Part shown: positions 15,872 to 23,726 of the stretch, piece after piece
Position numbering within the stretch: position 1 is the stretch's first letter
How the letters are laid out: each line of letters begins with the position of its first letter
Source: a virus
Virus record (IMG/VR): IMGVR_UViG_3300033145_001073
Coordinates: 1-49,097 of that record
Reading direction: 5' to 3' (one strand)
DNA: 49,097 nucleotides
Translations under genes and position numbers: made by a program
Notes under the pieces: generated by a model
Told to the model about the DNA's origin: nothing
The model's database searches: none
What the model saw: the letters and a program-made list of their open reading frames with translations, nothing else

Positions 15872-16057
15872 ATTATAGGCATATTAGGTTATTGGTAGGA
15901 TAATTGTAGATTTAGCTTAATAGTAATATTTAAAGATTATAAATTATGAAATTAAAATACTTACAAAAACTACGCTTATTATCCAGATTTAAAAGAGCAA
16001 AGTGGTTCTATGATACCACCAAACAGGATTATTGAAACGCTAATATGCCTATTATTT
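15872..16057. other. Convergent intergenic stretch
   Basis: This lies between the rightward terminator and the end of the leftward operon. A 12-nt inverted repeat (ATAGGCATATTA near 15876 and its complement near 16042) brackets a possible 29-aa rightward ORF at 15946 without a ribosome-binding site, which I do not call. No leftward terminator with a T-run is evident. Confidence 0.4.
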
Positions 16058-16231
16058 TTATCTTTTTTTGTTAAACTCATAACTTATTGCAAATTGGTTT
16101 TCCATTCTTGTGCCTTCGGCATAGCCGTTCTTTTTAAATATATCCAATATATCGGTAAGTATTGTGCTTTCGATTGCATCTGATTCGATTGTTATTTTGA
16201 CATCATAGCGTGTGAGGTCAAATTTTCTCAT
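16058..16231 (-). CDS. Small hypothetical protein, 57 aa
   Basis: It reads MRKFDLTRYDVKITIESDAI, then ILTDILDIFKKNG, and ends EFNKKR. The ATG overlaps the TGA of the YodC-like gene (ATGA), so it is coupled to it. It is a small alternating beta/alpha protein of unknown function. Confidence 0.55.
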   Translation of the reverse strand: MRKFDLTRYDVKITIESDAIESTILTDILDIFKKNGYAEGTRMENQFAISYEFNKKR

Positions 16232-16380
16232 GTGATGTTTACTCCTTTTTCTTCATTAAGAATGGAATTTTTATCAAACCATTGGCATGTGACAATTCCA
16301 TTAGTGTTTTCTACCTCAACTGTCATTGGCAATCCACCCGATTTTAATTGTACTACGTCACCAGCTTTAAATGTACTCAT
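16228..16380 (-). CDS. YodC-like DUF2158 protein, 50 aa
   Basis: FKAGDVVQLKSGGLPMTVE followed by NGIVTCQWFD is the signature of DUF2158 (YodC), a small beta-barrel protein common in Gram-negative bacteria and their phages. I start at the ATG at 16380 because AGAGGAG precedes it; the frame upstream is open but lies in an RNA-like leader. The function is not established. It lies directly downstream of the tmRNA-like gene. Confidence 0.75.
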   Translation of the reverse strand: MSTFKAGDVVQLKSGGLPMTVEVENTNGIVTCQWFDKNSILNEEKGVNIT

Positions 16381-16407
16381 TTTATTACTCCTCTTTGTTG
16401 TTAATTT

Positions 16408-16468
16408 GTAGGTTGGCAGGAGTCCCGATTCTCCACCTACTCTGACTTGTGGTGACCCATATATCACC
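16408..16468 (-). promoter_or_regulatory. Two-hairpin leader upstream of YodC gene
   Basis: Read leftward, GGTGA...TCACC (16451-16468) and then GTAGGT-GGAG...CTCC-bulge-ACCTAC (16408-16440) form two stems between the tmRNA-like RNA and the YodC start. They may mark processing or translational control. Confidence 0.35.
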
Positions 16469-16531
16469 TTTGGGTAACTGATAAGTCTGTGCTATTTTAT
16501 TTATCTCTGTTACACTACAACCCACCTTTTT

Positions 16532-16670
16532 TGGTGGAGGTGACCGGAATCGAACCGGTGTCCAGACGTTCTTTATTATCCCCAGTACTTTGGTGGGGTC
16601 TCGCTGTACTGACGAGAGCTGCCTTTATAGCATGCCTTCAATACTTGCCTGTCGAATTCCTTTCACCCCC
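16532..16670 (-). ncRNA. Short tmRNA-like RNA (ssrA-like), 139 nt
   Basis: The 5' end GGGGGUG pairs with CACCUCC at the 3' end (7 bp) followed by discriminator A and an encoded CCA. The third pair is G-U, the alanine-charging signal. GGAAUUCGACAGG matches the tmRNA D-loop region, and CUGGAC plus an ACCGGUUCGAUUCCGGU T-arm match the 3' tRNA-like part. CAGGC/GUCUG forms the base of helix P2. UCUCG/CGAGA together with CAGUAC/GUACUG makes one H-type pseudoknot, followed by UAAUAA. Usual tmRNAs are roughly 300-400 nt with four pseudoknots and an Ala-rich tag; here no such tag is evident. It starts 1 nt after a coding gene's stop, so it must be processed from the operon transcript. Confidence 0.8.
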
Positions 16671-16671
16671 A

Positions 16672-17013
16672 TTATTTATTCTTCTCTTTAATATGTTTTA
16701 TGCCTTCATGTAGAGCATCTATGAAATCTTGTATATGTTGTTCATCTCTAAATAAAAATTCATCTTCGTATTCTATCGGATAACCCATAAATAATTTTAT
16801 AGAATTAAAAAATCTGTAAAATAAACGCGAATACCAAGGTTCCCCATAATATCTATAGTGATATGGTGTAGCCATATTTGAATATAAAGTAAGCCATGGT
16901 AAATTTTTTTCAAACTCAAGAATAAATGTTAATACATGGTCGCCACATTCACAATTTGTTTCGTAAATTACTAAATCATCAAATTCTTTTACTTTTTCTA
17001 TGGTTGTTGTCAA
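16672..17013 (-). CDS. Hypothetical protein with CxCGD motif, 113 aa
   Basis: It starts with TTG at 17013 after AAGGAATT (no suitable ATG). NCECGDH lies near residue 20; the middle is aromatic-rich (PYHYRYYGEPWYSRLFYRFFNSIKL) and the C-terminus is a helix (DEQHIQDFIDALHEGIKHI). No family is recognised. Its TAA is followed by 1 nt and then the tmRNA-like gene. Confidence 0.55.
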   Translation of the reverse strand: MTTTIEKVKEFDDLVIYETNCECGDHVLTFILEFEKNLPWLTLYSNMATPYHYRYYGEPWYSRLFYRFFNSIKLFMGYPIEYEDEFLFRDEQHIQDFIDALHEGIKHIKEKNK

Positions 17014-17173
17014 AGTCTAATTCCTTCAATACTTCATCAAATGGTTTTACGTTTTCCATTTCTTTAGTGAAACATTCGTTACAAAAATAATCACCCAAAA
17101 AATCGGTAGCACCCAATTTGCCACAAATGTCACATATAGCATTTTCCTCAAATTCAAGTTCCCTGTTGCCCAT
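16979..17173 (-). CDS. Small zinc-ribbon protein, 64 aa
   Basis: CDICGKLGATDFLGDYFCNECF places two CxxC pairs 16 residues apart, a compact zinc ribbon, followed by an acidic helix and a basic tail. AGAGGTT precedes the ATG, which lies inside the end of the transglycosylase gene. The role is unknown. Confidence 0.6.
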   Translation of the reverse strand: MGNRELEFEENAICDICGKLGATDFLGDYFCNECFTKEMENVKPFDEVLKELDFDNNHRKSKRI

Positions 17174-17819
17174 TATTATCTATAACCTCTTTTACTGTTA
17201 ATACTTTACTTATAAATTCTCTAGTTTCTTTTGGCATAATACCCATATAATATAATTTTAACCCCGCGTTCCACGCCCATAATAATTGTACATCATTTGT
17301 AATATTACTATAGTTATTTAATTTTACGATATATTTGCACCCGCCAGCAATGTTTTCTTCTGGGTCGTATATATTTTTTACACCGACCATGTTTGCCGTA
17401 AGTGGCATTAATTGCATAAGACCTCTTGCACCCATATATGATTTTGCATTTGGCTTACCAGCACTTTCTGCATATATAATTGCATATATAAATGATGGTT
17501 CGATGTAATATCTGTGCGAATATTCTTCAACATATTCATACCAATCATCCATTACTTCGAGCAAAACATCGTTATCGATGGTATTGGTATTAATTATAAC
17601 CCATGATGGTCTTGGTTCTGCTGGTTCTATCTGTAAAACTTTTTCCTTGATTGTGATGTTCGGTATTGCAATTTTTTCATTTGGTATATAATCCTCATAT
17701 TTTTGACCTGGTTGAATGTTTTTTGTGGTTAGTGTTATTAATGTTGCGATAAGTACGAGTACGCGTGTGGCATATAGTTGCTTATCTATTCTACCCCCCG
17801 TTCGTTCGGCATTTACCAT
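17154..17819 (-). CDS. Membrane-anchored lytic transglycosylase (SLT)
   Basis: 221 aa. A basic N-terminus and a hydrophobic segment at about residues 16-31 suggest a signal anchor, with the rest in the periplasm. The SLT domain shows FIYAIIYAESAG with catalytic Glu118-Ser119, then GARGLMQLMP at 130-139 and the NIAGGCKYI helix. It cleaves the MurNAc-GlcNAc bond of peptidoglycan to a 1,6-anhydro product. The most likely role is cell lysis, since no other endolysin is seen. A virion-associated role is less likely given its distance from the tail genes. GGAGGAG precedes the ATG. Confidence 0.85.
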   Translation of the reverse strand: MVNAERTGGRIDKQLYATRVLVLIATLITLTTKNIQPGQKYEDYIPNEKIAIPNITIKEKVLQIEPAEPRPSWVIINTNTIDNDVLLEVMDDWYEYVEEYSHRYYIEPSFIYAIIYAESAGKPNAKSYMGARGLMQLMPLTANMVGVKNIYDPEENIAGGCKYIVKLNNYSNITNDVQLLWAWNAGLKLYYMGIMPKETREFISKVLTVKEVIDNNGQQGT

Positions 17820-17823
17820 ATAG

Positions 17824-18102
17824 TTACTCCTCCGTGGGTTTTAGGTTATTAATGCATTCAAAATATTTTTCTATTAATGTCATTCTTCCATCAGTATCGC
17901 TTTCTGCAAATGTTTTATCTAAACGTGCCATATGTACTATAAACTCAAAATCACTTATAGAGTAGTCACAACGATTTTTACCATAAAGTAGTGTGGAAAA
18001 ATAATTATAATATTTTTCTATTAATGCTATTCTTCCGTCAGTATTACTTTCTGCAAATGCATTATCTGTTTTTACACTTTCCATTGTTTCTCTAATTAAC
18101 AT
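17824..18102 (-). CDS. Duplicated-repeat hypothetical protein, 92 aa
   Basis: Two copies of a ~20-residue unit are present: NAFAESNTDGRIALIEKYYN near 14-33 and KTFAESDTDGRMTLIEKYFE near 63-82. AAAGGAGA precedes the ATG. It is the first gene of the leftward operon from the promoter at 18175-18203. No known family. Confidence 0.55.
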   Translation of the reverse strand: MLIRETMESVKTDNAFAESNTDGRIALIEKYYNYFSTLLYGKNRCDYSISDFEFIVHMARLDKTFAESDTDGRMTLIEKYFECINNLKPTEE

Positions 18103-18174
18103 TTTGGTTCTCCTTTATTTAATGTTATGTAATGCAAATTCCATAGTTACCTTCAGAATCCCCAATTAGTTACT

Positions 18175-18203
18175 AATATAATAAAATAGTCAGGTCTTGT
18201 CAA
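18175..18203 (-). promoter_or_regulatory. Leftward promoter for lysis/tmRNA operon
   Basis: Read leftward, TTGACA (18203-18198), 17 nt, TATATT (18180-18175). It drives the genes from 18102 down to 16058, including the transglycosylase and the tmRNA-like RNA. Confidence 0.7.
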
Positions 18204-18250
18204 GAGGAAAGTTCAGCTTGTTAGCAAATTGTGTATTTTTGTTAAGCACA

Positions 18251-18290
18251 TAAAAAACCAGTATGCAGTTTTGGGGAACCACATACTGGT
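18251..18290 (-). terminator. Rho-independent terminator of small RNA
   Basis: Read leftward, a perfect 9-bp stem ACCAGTATG (18290-18282) / CATACTGGT (18265-18257) followed by six T. It is about 45 nt upstream of the next leftward promoter. Confidence 0.8.
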
Positions 18291-18337
18291 ATCACAACAC
18301 ACACAGGAGATTTGTAAACCCTGAAGAAGAGCTTACA
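18251..18337 (-). ncRNA. Candidate small regulatory RNA, about 87 nt
   Basis: It lies between the promoter at 18344-18373 and the terminator at 18251-18290. Predicted layout: a 5' hairpin TGTAA/TTACA, then an unpaired stretch containing TCTCCTGT (18310-18303), then the terminator stem, as in many bacterial trans-acting sRNAs. The unpaired octamer is complementary to the ACAGGAG leader shared by several middle genes (7137, 7527, 8091, 8950). There is no ORF with a start and ribosome-binding site. Confidence 0.6.
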
Positions 18338-18343
18338 CTTAAT

Positions 18344-18373
18344 ATTATAATATATTGACTATCCGTAAGTCAA
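18344..18373 (-). promoter_or_regulatory. Leftward promoter of the small RNA
   Basis: Read leftward, AACAACTTGACT with TTGACT at 18373-18368, 18 nt, TATAAT at 18349-18344 (or TTATAA with 17 nt). Confidence 0.65.
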
Positions 18374-18681
18374 GTTGTTTTTATAGAAAAATTCATATAA
18401 TGCTATAATGGTATATTCTGTATTATGTTATGGCATTATTTATTTTTTTTATAGATGTTGAATAATTTCTTTCGCCATCATTAATATCTTTTTCTGAATA
18501 ATAGTAGCGTTCATTAAATTCACTTATTTTGCCTATATTAAAGGCACTTGTTGGTCTGTAACTAATAGTAACCCATCACTCTCGATTTGGGCTACGTCCA
18601 TACTTCGCAGAGTATAGTTGTCATTGGCATCACCTCTCTTTCTATTGCTAAGAAACATATAAATTTCCCCATAGATAATTT

Positions 18682-18718
18682 GCGGACGGTGAATATTGGT
18701 ATCCATCCGTCCGCTTTT
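18682..18718 (+). terminator. Rightward hairpin terminator
   Basis: GCGGACGG (18682-18689) pairs perfectly with CCGTCCGC (18707-18714), followed by TTTT. No rightward gene precedes it closely, so it may insulate the late region. Confidence 0.6.
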
Positions 18719-18865
18719 CAAGGAGACAAACTGTTTTGGAATGAAATTGAATGAAACATGAATGGGGTGAATGTTCCCTGTCCTTACGGACGGGCTTTTA
18801 AAATCAAAGACTTAAAGACTGCATCCCCAGTCTCAGTATATTAAAATCCTCATTCACTAAAAAAT

Positions 18866-18894
18866 AAAATACAAAATAAAACATAACAAGTCAA
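18866..18894 (-). promoter_or_regulatory. Leftward promoter, CAACTTG class
   Basis: Read leftward, AAACAACTTGACT with TTGACT at 18894-18889, 17 nt, TATTTT at 18871-18866. It points into the gene-poor stretch and would produce another short or non-coding transcript. Confidence 0.5.
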
Positions 18895-19048
18895 GTTGTT
18901 TATTGTGCTGTATTTGTAATGTGTTGTGTTGTAATGTGTTAAATGAATAAATAATTTTTAAGCAGTGTTGTTTGGTGGTTTTATCATAATATTGGGATAT
19001 ACAAAAAGTGAATATTGATATTTTTATTAGATTATTTTAAAAAACAAC

Positions 19049-19077
19049 TTGCATGATTTGCGGATAAGTGTTATATT
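19049..19077 (+). promoter_or_regulatory. Late promoter upstream of terminase
   Basis: AAACAACTTGCAT with TTGCAT at 19049-19054, 17 nt, TATATT at 19072-19077. It shares TTGCATRATYTG with the promoter at 26277, unlike the TTGACA early set. Confidence 0.65.
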
Positions 19078-19133
19078 ACAAAAAAGTAATTTATAATTAT
19101 AGCTATTAAACTATATGTGCGGGGTTATTTATA

Positions 19134-19739
19134 GTGACTGATGGAAAAAAGCTGATTAGTAAAAAAGTCGACAAACGTAAAAAAACCAAGGTAGATTATG
19201 ATATAAACACCGAGGTTATGCTAGTAACAAAACACGATACATTCTATGTGAGTAAGGATGGCGAATTTGTTAATTATGCAAAAAATCAGGAATACGACCC
19301 CCGATACTGCCAAAAACTAATAAATTATTTTAATATTTCTCCATATGATGAGAGATATATACTTGATGAAAAAAAGGGCAAGATATTCGCGGGTCGTGTT
19401 CCTAGAGAAATGCCGATATTGGCTAAGTTTTGTGCTGATATTGGTGTATCGCAGGATTTGGTTAGGGAGTGGGCGAAAGCTCATGTTGAATTTAACGAAG
19501 CATTGAATCAGGCGCGTGATATACAGGAATATATACTTGTTACGAATAGTTTATTAGGTTTATATACTTCAAACGTTGCTATATTTTCAATGAAAAATCT
19601 TATTGGATGGAAAAATGAGCAAGATATATTCCTTGGTGGCAAGTTATCAATAGAAGGATTAATGAATCAGATAGCACAGGAAAATTCTAATGTAGACCTT
19701 TTGGAGCAGAAGAAAAAAGGATTGAAACTAATTGCCTAA
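19134..19739 (+). CDS. Terminase small subunit
   Basis: 201 aa, GTG start. Residues ~95-170 show a helix-turn-helix region (LAKFCADIGVSQDLVREWAK) followed by FNEALNQARDIQEY...FSMKNLIGWKNEQD, the pattern of phage small terminase/packaging-recognition proteins that bind the pac or cos site and feed DNA to the large subunit. Position directly before TerL, with an 8-nt overlap, confirms the assignment. Confidence 0.8.
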   Translation: MTDGKKLISKKVDKRKKTKVDYDINTEVMLVTKHDTFYVSKDGEFVNYAKNQEYDPRYCQKLINYFNISPYDERYILDEKKGKIFAGRVPREMPILAKFCADIGVSQDLVREWAKAHVEFNEALNQARDIQEYILVTNSLLGLYTSNVAIFSMKNLIGWKNEQDIFLGGKLSIEGLMNQIAQENSNVDLLEQKKKGLKLIA

Positions 19740-21315
19740 AACATCGCCATACAAAAAGTACAGACATAAATCTGTAATGAAAAATAAAGTTACCAAAGAT
19801 ACGGCTGAAAGTGTATTTAAGTCTAAGGAAATTTTGAATAGTCAATATTGGCGGTTGAATAATTTATATTACATAATAGATAAAAATAATCGCAAAGTAC
19901 TTTTTAGAATGAATAAACCACAGGAAAAATTCTACAAAGACATGCATTATTGGAATATAATTTTGAAAGCAAGGCAGTTGGGGTTTAGTACTCTTATAGA
20001 TTTAATGGCACTTGATACGGCATTGTTTAATGATAATGTATCTGTGATGATTATTGCTGATGTTCTTGAGAATGCCGAAAAGATTTTTAAGACTAAAGTA
20101 AAATATCCATATGATAATTTACCGGATGCTATAAAAGAAGCTAGAAAAGCAAAATTGGATAGTGCAAGGCATTTACAGTTTACGAATAATAGTGATATTT
20201 CGGTTGGTATTTCTGGTAGGACTAGTACAATTGGGTTTTTGCATTTATCAGAATATGCTAAAGTCTGTTGTGAGCATCCCGAAAGAAGTCGTGAGATAAA
20301 GCTTGGTTCATTCCCAGCAGTACATCCTGGCAATCTTTTATTTATAGAATCAACAGCACGTGGTGCTTCTGGTGATTTTTATGATTTATGCAAGGAATCA
20401 CAGGATATGGGAATAAGGGGAGTGCCATTAAATAAGCGACAATTTAAGTTTCATTTTTTCCCGTGGTATGATTCAGAAACCAATAGGCTTAGCCCAGAGA
20501 GCGTTATCATAGAACCGTGGCTTAAAGAATATTTTGCCGATTTAGCTATTAAACATAACATTTTTTTAGACAAAGAACAGCAGGCATGGTATGCTATTGA
20601 ATCATCATATTATGGAAGTGATGTACGTTCAGAACATCCGTCATATGCAGACGAAGCATTCCATGTTCCGCTTGAGGGTGCATATTATGCTGTTCAGTTT
20701 AGAAAAATGCGTGAAGATATACCATGCCGTATAACACGAGTTCCATATATGCCGGCATATAATGTTGATACTTTCTGGGATATAGGTGTCGGTGATAGTA
20801 CTGCGATATGGTTTACGCAAACCGTTGGTAGAGAACTTCATTTTATAGATTGTTATGAAAATAGTGGTGAAGGTATTCAGCATTATGTAAATATTTTGCA
20901 TGATAAAGCTGATGCTGGTAATTGGCGATATGGCAGACATATTGCACCGCACGATATAAATAAACGTGAATTTAGCAATAATGCCGATACGATTTTATAT
21001 ACTGCAAGACGACTTGGTATTAAATTTGAAATAGCTGATAATATAAGAATTGAAGATGGTATTGAGGCTACCAGGCAAATGCTTGGTGTATCATGGTTTG
21101 ATGAGGAAAAATGTGCGGATGGTATAGCAAAACTCGAAGCATATCGTAAAGAATGGGATAATAAAAAAGGTATGTGGAAAGATAGACCACTCCATAATTT
21201 TTGCTCACATTTTGCTGATGCAGTTCGTATGGGTGCTGTATCATGGAAAAAGGAATCATATAGAAGGATAATAAAGGTTACACCAAAAGAAGTTTCTGCT
21301 GTTGGATGGACGTAA
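19732..21315 (+). CDS. Terminase large subunit (packaging ATPase/nuclease)
   Basis: 527 aa, TTG start after AAAGGA. The N-terminal ATPase has an adenine-binding/Walker A region KARQLGFST at 79-87, a Walker B-like strand GFLHLSEYA near 168-176 and coupling motif ESTARG at 206-211. The C-terminal RNase H-like nuclease begins FWDIGVGDSTAIWF near 350, with a later conserved HDIN and a terminal CSHFADAVR. It pumps DNA into the prohead through the portal and cuts the concatemer. Length is normal. Confidence 0.92.
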   Translation: MPKTSPYKKYRHKSVMKNKVTKDTAESVFKSKEILNSQYWRLNNLYYIIDKNNRKVLFRMNKPQEKFYKDMHYWNIILKARQLGFSTLIDLMALDTALFNDNVSVMIIADVLENAEKIFKTKVKYPYDNLPDAIKEARKAKLDSARHLQFTNNSDISVGISGRTSTIGFLHLSEYAKVCCEHPERSREIKLGSFPAVHPGNLLFIESTARGASGDFYDLCKESQDMGIRGVPLNKRQFKFHFFPWYDSETNRLSPESVIIEPWLKEYFADLAIKHNIFLDKEQQAWYAIESSYYGSDVRSEHPSYADEAFHVPLEGAYYAVQFRKMREDIPCRITRVPYMPAYNVDTFWDIGVGDSTAIWFTQTVGRELHFIDCYENSGEGIQHYVNILHDKADAGNWRYGRHIAPHDINKREFSNNADTILYTARRLGIKFEIADNIRIEDGIEATRQMLGVSWFDEEKCADGIAKLEAYRKEWDNKKGMWKDRPLHNFCSHFADAVRMGAVSWKKESYRRIIKVTPKEVSAVGWT

Positions 21316-21316
21316 A

Positions 21317-21520
21317 ATGATTAACGAAAAAGAATTTAGAACCAAATTATATATGTTAGCGCGTGAATATAATATACCGCCCGATAACGTTTCCCGTGAT
21401 GGTAATACAAAAACTTTTTATATAGATATCCCTGGGCATATATCAACAAAACAGGCATGTGAAATACAGATGAAATTAAATATATTGTCATATAATTACG
21501 GCGGATTACAGACCGATTAA
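21317..21520 (+). CDS. Small hypothetical protein between TerL and portal
   Basis: 67 aa starting at the ATG at 21317 (a TTG at 21302 is possible). Compact alpha/beta (KEFRTKLYMLAREYNIPP, KTFYIDIPGHIS). A gene of this size often sits here in podoviruses, but no function is recognised. Confidence 0.55.
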   Translation: MINEKEFRTKLYMLAREYNIPPDNVSRDGNTKTFYIDIPGHISTKQACEIQMKLNILSYNYGGLQTD

Positions 21521-21534
21521 TAAAGGAAAATAAT

Positions 21535-23718
21535 GTGAATACGGCCAATCCAGTTGGTGCTGAAAATAAAAACGAGATGAGAGATAAGTTCGACCGTGGA
21601 GTTGTTAAAGAAAAACTCGACAAAATTATTGAGCAAAACGCACGTATTACTCAATCCAAACCAGAATTTGTTCATCTGGCATCTTATATAGACAAATGCT
21701 GGTCTGCCGCACGGTCTGCTAAAAGCGAGATTCAGAAGGAATTATATGAAGCTAAACTTCAACGGCGTGGTGAATATAGTCCTGAAAAACTAAAAGAAAT
21801 ACAAGCATTTAGTGGTTCGGCTATTTTTATGAATCTTACGGCAGTGAAATGCAGGGCACTTGAGGCGTGGATACATGATGCGTTATCACCAGTTGGTAGT
21901 GAAATATGGGATATAGAACCAACACCAATGCCTGATTTACCTCCACATTTACAGACGTATATACAAGAATTAGTATATTCAAAAGAAGTGTCTAATTCAC
22001 TTGTAATGAATGGTATAGATGACCCGAAAGAATTATATGATTATTTAATGGAAAAAACGCAGGGTGAACTTGAAGCGCAGGCGAAATATGCTGCTGAACG
22101 TATGAAACTAAAAATAAGTGACCAGTTAGAGGAAGCGGATTGGCGCGGTACTCTTTTGGAAGTGTTATCGGATATTGCTACCTATAAAGCTGGATTTCTC
22201 AAAGGACCGATTGTTAGGCGAAAACCTGCATTATCATGGAAACAGGATGAGCAGGATGGTTCGTGGAGTGCCGTAACGGAAAATAAGATTGTTGTTGAGT
22301 ATGATAGAGTCGACCCGTTTGATATATATCCGTCACCGTCATCGACTACAATAAATGATGGTTATCTTATAGAACATCATAGAATGACCCGACAGATGCT
22401 TAATGAGCTTTTAAATGTGCCTGGATATGATGAAGAATCTATACGGCTTGTATTAAAAGAATATGGCGAGGGTGGATTACATGATTGGATTTGGACAGTC
22501 AATTTAAATGAGGAAGCGAGCGATACCGAACAATCTGATTTACAATCTTCACCCGATAATACCATAGATGCACTTGAATTTTGGGGTGATGTGCAAGGTA
22601 AAATGCTTTTAGAATGGGGTATGACAGATGATTTAATAAAAGACCCCGATAAAGAATACCATATTAATGCATGGAAAATTGGTAATTACATCATAAAAGC
22701 CGTTATAAATCAGAATCCAACTGGTAAAAAACCATATTATAAAACGTCATTTGAAAGAACGCCGGGCATGTTCTGGGGTAAAGGTGTACCAGAAGTAATG
22801 AAAGACATACAGGACATATGCAATGCAACCGCAAGAGATTTAATAAATAATGAGGCTATTTCAAGTGGCCCACAGGTGGGTATTGATATGAATCAATTAA
22901 ATATGGACCAGAATTATAAAGAGATGTATCCATGGAAACTCTGGTATTTTGATTCAGAGACTGGTCAAACAAGGAATACAAAAGCAATTGAATTTTTCCA
23001 ACCAAATTCAAATGCAGCCGAGTTATTGACAGTCTATGATTCATTCGCAAAGCGTGGGGATGAAGTTACTGGAATCCCGGCATATACATACGGTGGGGCT
23101 GATGTTGGGGGAGGAGGCAAGACTGCGACCGGGTTGAGTATGTTAATGAGTTCAGCTTATAAAAATATAAAGTTTGTGCTTTCAAATATTGATGCACAAG
23201 TTGTTAGACCATCTGTTCAGGAATTATTCAATTTCAATATGGAATATTCTACAGACGAGTCCATAAAGGGAGACCTTAGGGTTATAGCAAAAGGTGTTAT
23301 GTCTGTCGTCGCAAAAGAACAAACAGTAATTCGCCGCAATGAATTTCTATCTGCTGTTGCTGGAAATCCAGTATTATTGCAGGTTGTTGGGATGAGGGGT
23401 ATTGCGAACCTCTTGAGAGAAAGCGCTAGGTCGTTAGATATGCCTGCTGGGGATATAGTCATGTCTGAGCAAGAACTTGAGGCATTAGATACGCAAAAAC
23501 AATTAATACAACAAATCCAGCAAATGCTGATAGCTATACAAGAAGGACAGGCAAATTCAGACCAATTAGTACAAATGTTGATGCAGGTTCTTGGTTCTCA
23601 GGAGCAAGGAGGGGTTATGAACAAGGGGACTCCAGAACGCCCTAGTACATTAATGCCTGATGGTGCGAAGGCAGGTGGTGTGGAAGTAAATACTTTTTTA
23701 AATAAACCAAAGGTTTAA
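21535..23718 (+). CDS. Portal protein
   Basis: 727 aa, GTG start after AAAGGAA. Length matches P22-type portals (about 725 aa). The middle contains DPFDIYPSPSSTTINDGYLIEH and the KGVPEVMKDIQDICNATARDLINN segment found in podovirus portals, and the C-terminus is a Gln-rich helical barrel (QLIQQIQQMLIAIQEGQ). It would form the dodecameric ring for DNA entry and tail attachment. Position after TerL supports the call. Confidence 0.88.
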   Translation: MNTANPVGAENKNEMRDKFDRGVVKEKLDKIIEQNARITQSKPEFVHLASYIDKCWSAARSAKSEIQKELYEAKLQRRGEYSPEKLKEIQAFSGSAIFMNLTAVKCRALEAWIHDALSPVGSEIWDIEPTPMPDLPPHLQTYIQELVYSKEVSNSLVMNGIDDPKELYDYLMEKTQGELEAQAKYAAERMKLKISDQLEEADWRGTLLEVLSDIATYKAGFLKGPIVRRKPALSWKQDEQDGSWSAVTENKIVVEYDRVDPFDIYPSPSSTTINDGYLIEHHRMTRQMLNELLNVPGYDEESIRLVLKEYGEGGLHDWIWTVNLNEEASDTEQSDLQSSPDNTIDALEFWGDVQGKMLLEWGMTDDLIKDPDKEYHINAWKIGNYIIKAVINQNPTGKKPYYKTSFERTPGMFWGKGVPEVMKDIQDICNATARDLINNEAISSGPQVGIDMNQLNMDQNYKEMYPWKLWYFDSETGQTRNTKAIEFFQPNSNAAELLTVYDSFAKRGDEVTGIPAYTYGGADVGGGGKTATGLSMLMSSAYKNIKFVLSNIDAQVVRPSVQELFNFNMEYSTDESIKGDLRVIAKGVMSVVAKEQTVIRRNEFLSAVAGNPVLLQVVGMRGIANLLRESARSLDMPAGDIVMSEQELEALDTQKQLIQQIQQMLIAIQEGQANSDQLVQMLMQVLGSQEQGGVMNKGTPERPSTLMPDGAKAGGVEVNTFLNKPKV

Positions 23719-23726
23719 ATAGTATT

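Larger units (their letters stand above)
18378..19048. other. Control region upstream of late genes
   Basis: No convincing gene is seen. It holds a rightward terminator (18682-18718), a second hairpin CCTGTCC/GGACGGG followed by CTTTTA (about 18779-18800), and a leftward promoter (18866-18894). A leftward frame at 18533-18721 and a few tiny rightward frames (for instance 28 aa at 18758) exist but lack good start signals. Confidence 0.45.

Noticed and set aside
15946-16035. 29-aa rightward ORF bracketed by an inverted repeat
   Set aside because: No ribosome-binding site and it lies beyond the operon terminator; kept only as a note on the region.
16532-16670. Ordinary tRNA with an intron
   Set aside because: There is no D-arm or anticodon arm; the sequence after the acceptor stem matches the tmRNA D-loop region and the 3' part has the tmRNA CUGGAC lead-in to the T-arm.
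16489-16713. Rightward ORF of 74 aa over the tmRNA-like region
   Set aside because: Its bases are fully explained by conserved tmRNA ends on the other strand, and its start has no ribosome-binding site.
18533-18721. Leftward ORF of 62 aa
   Set aside because: It starts at TTG or a weak ATG, lacks a good ribosome-binding site and overlaps the GCGGACGG/CCGTCCGC terminator, so it is probably not a gene.
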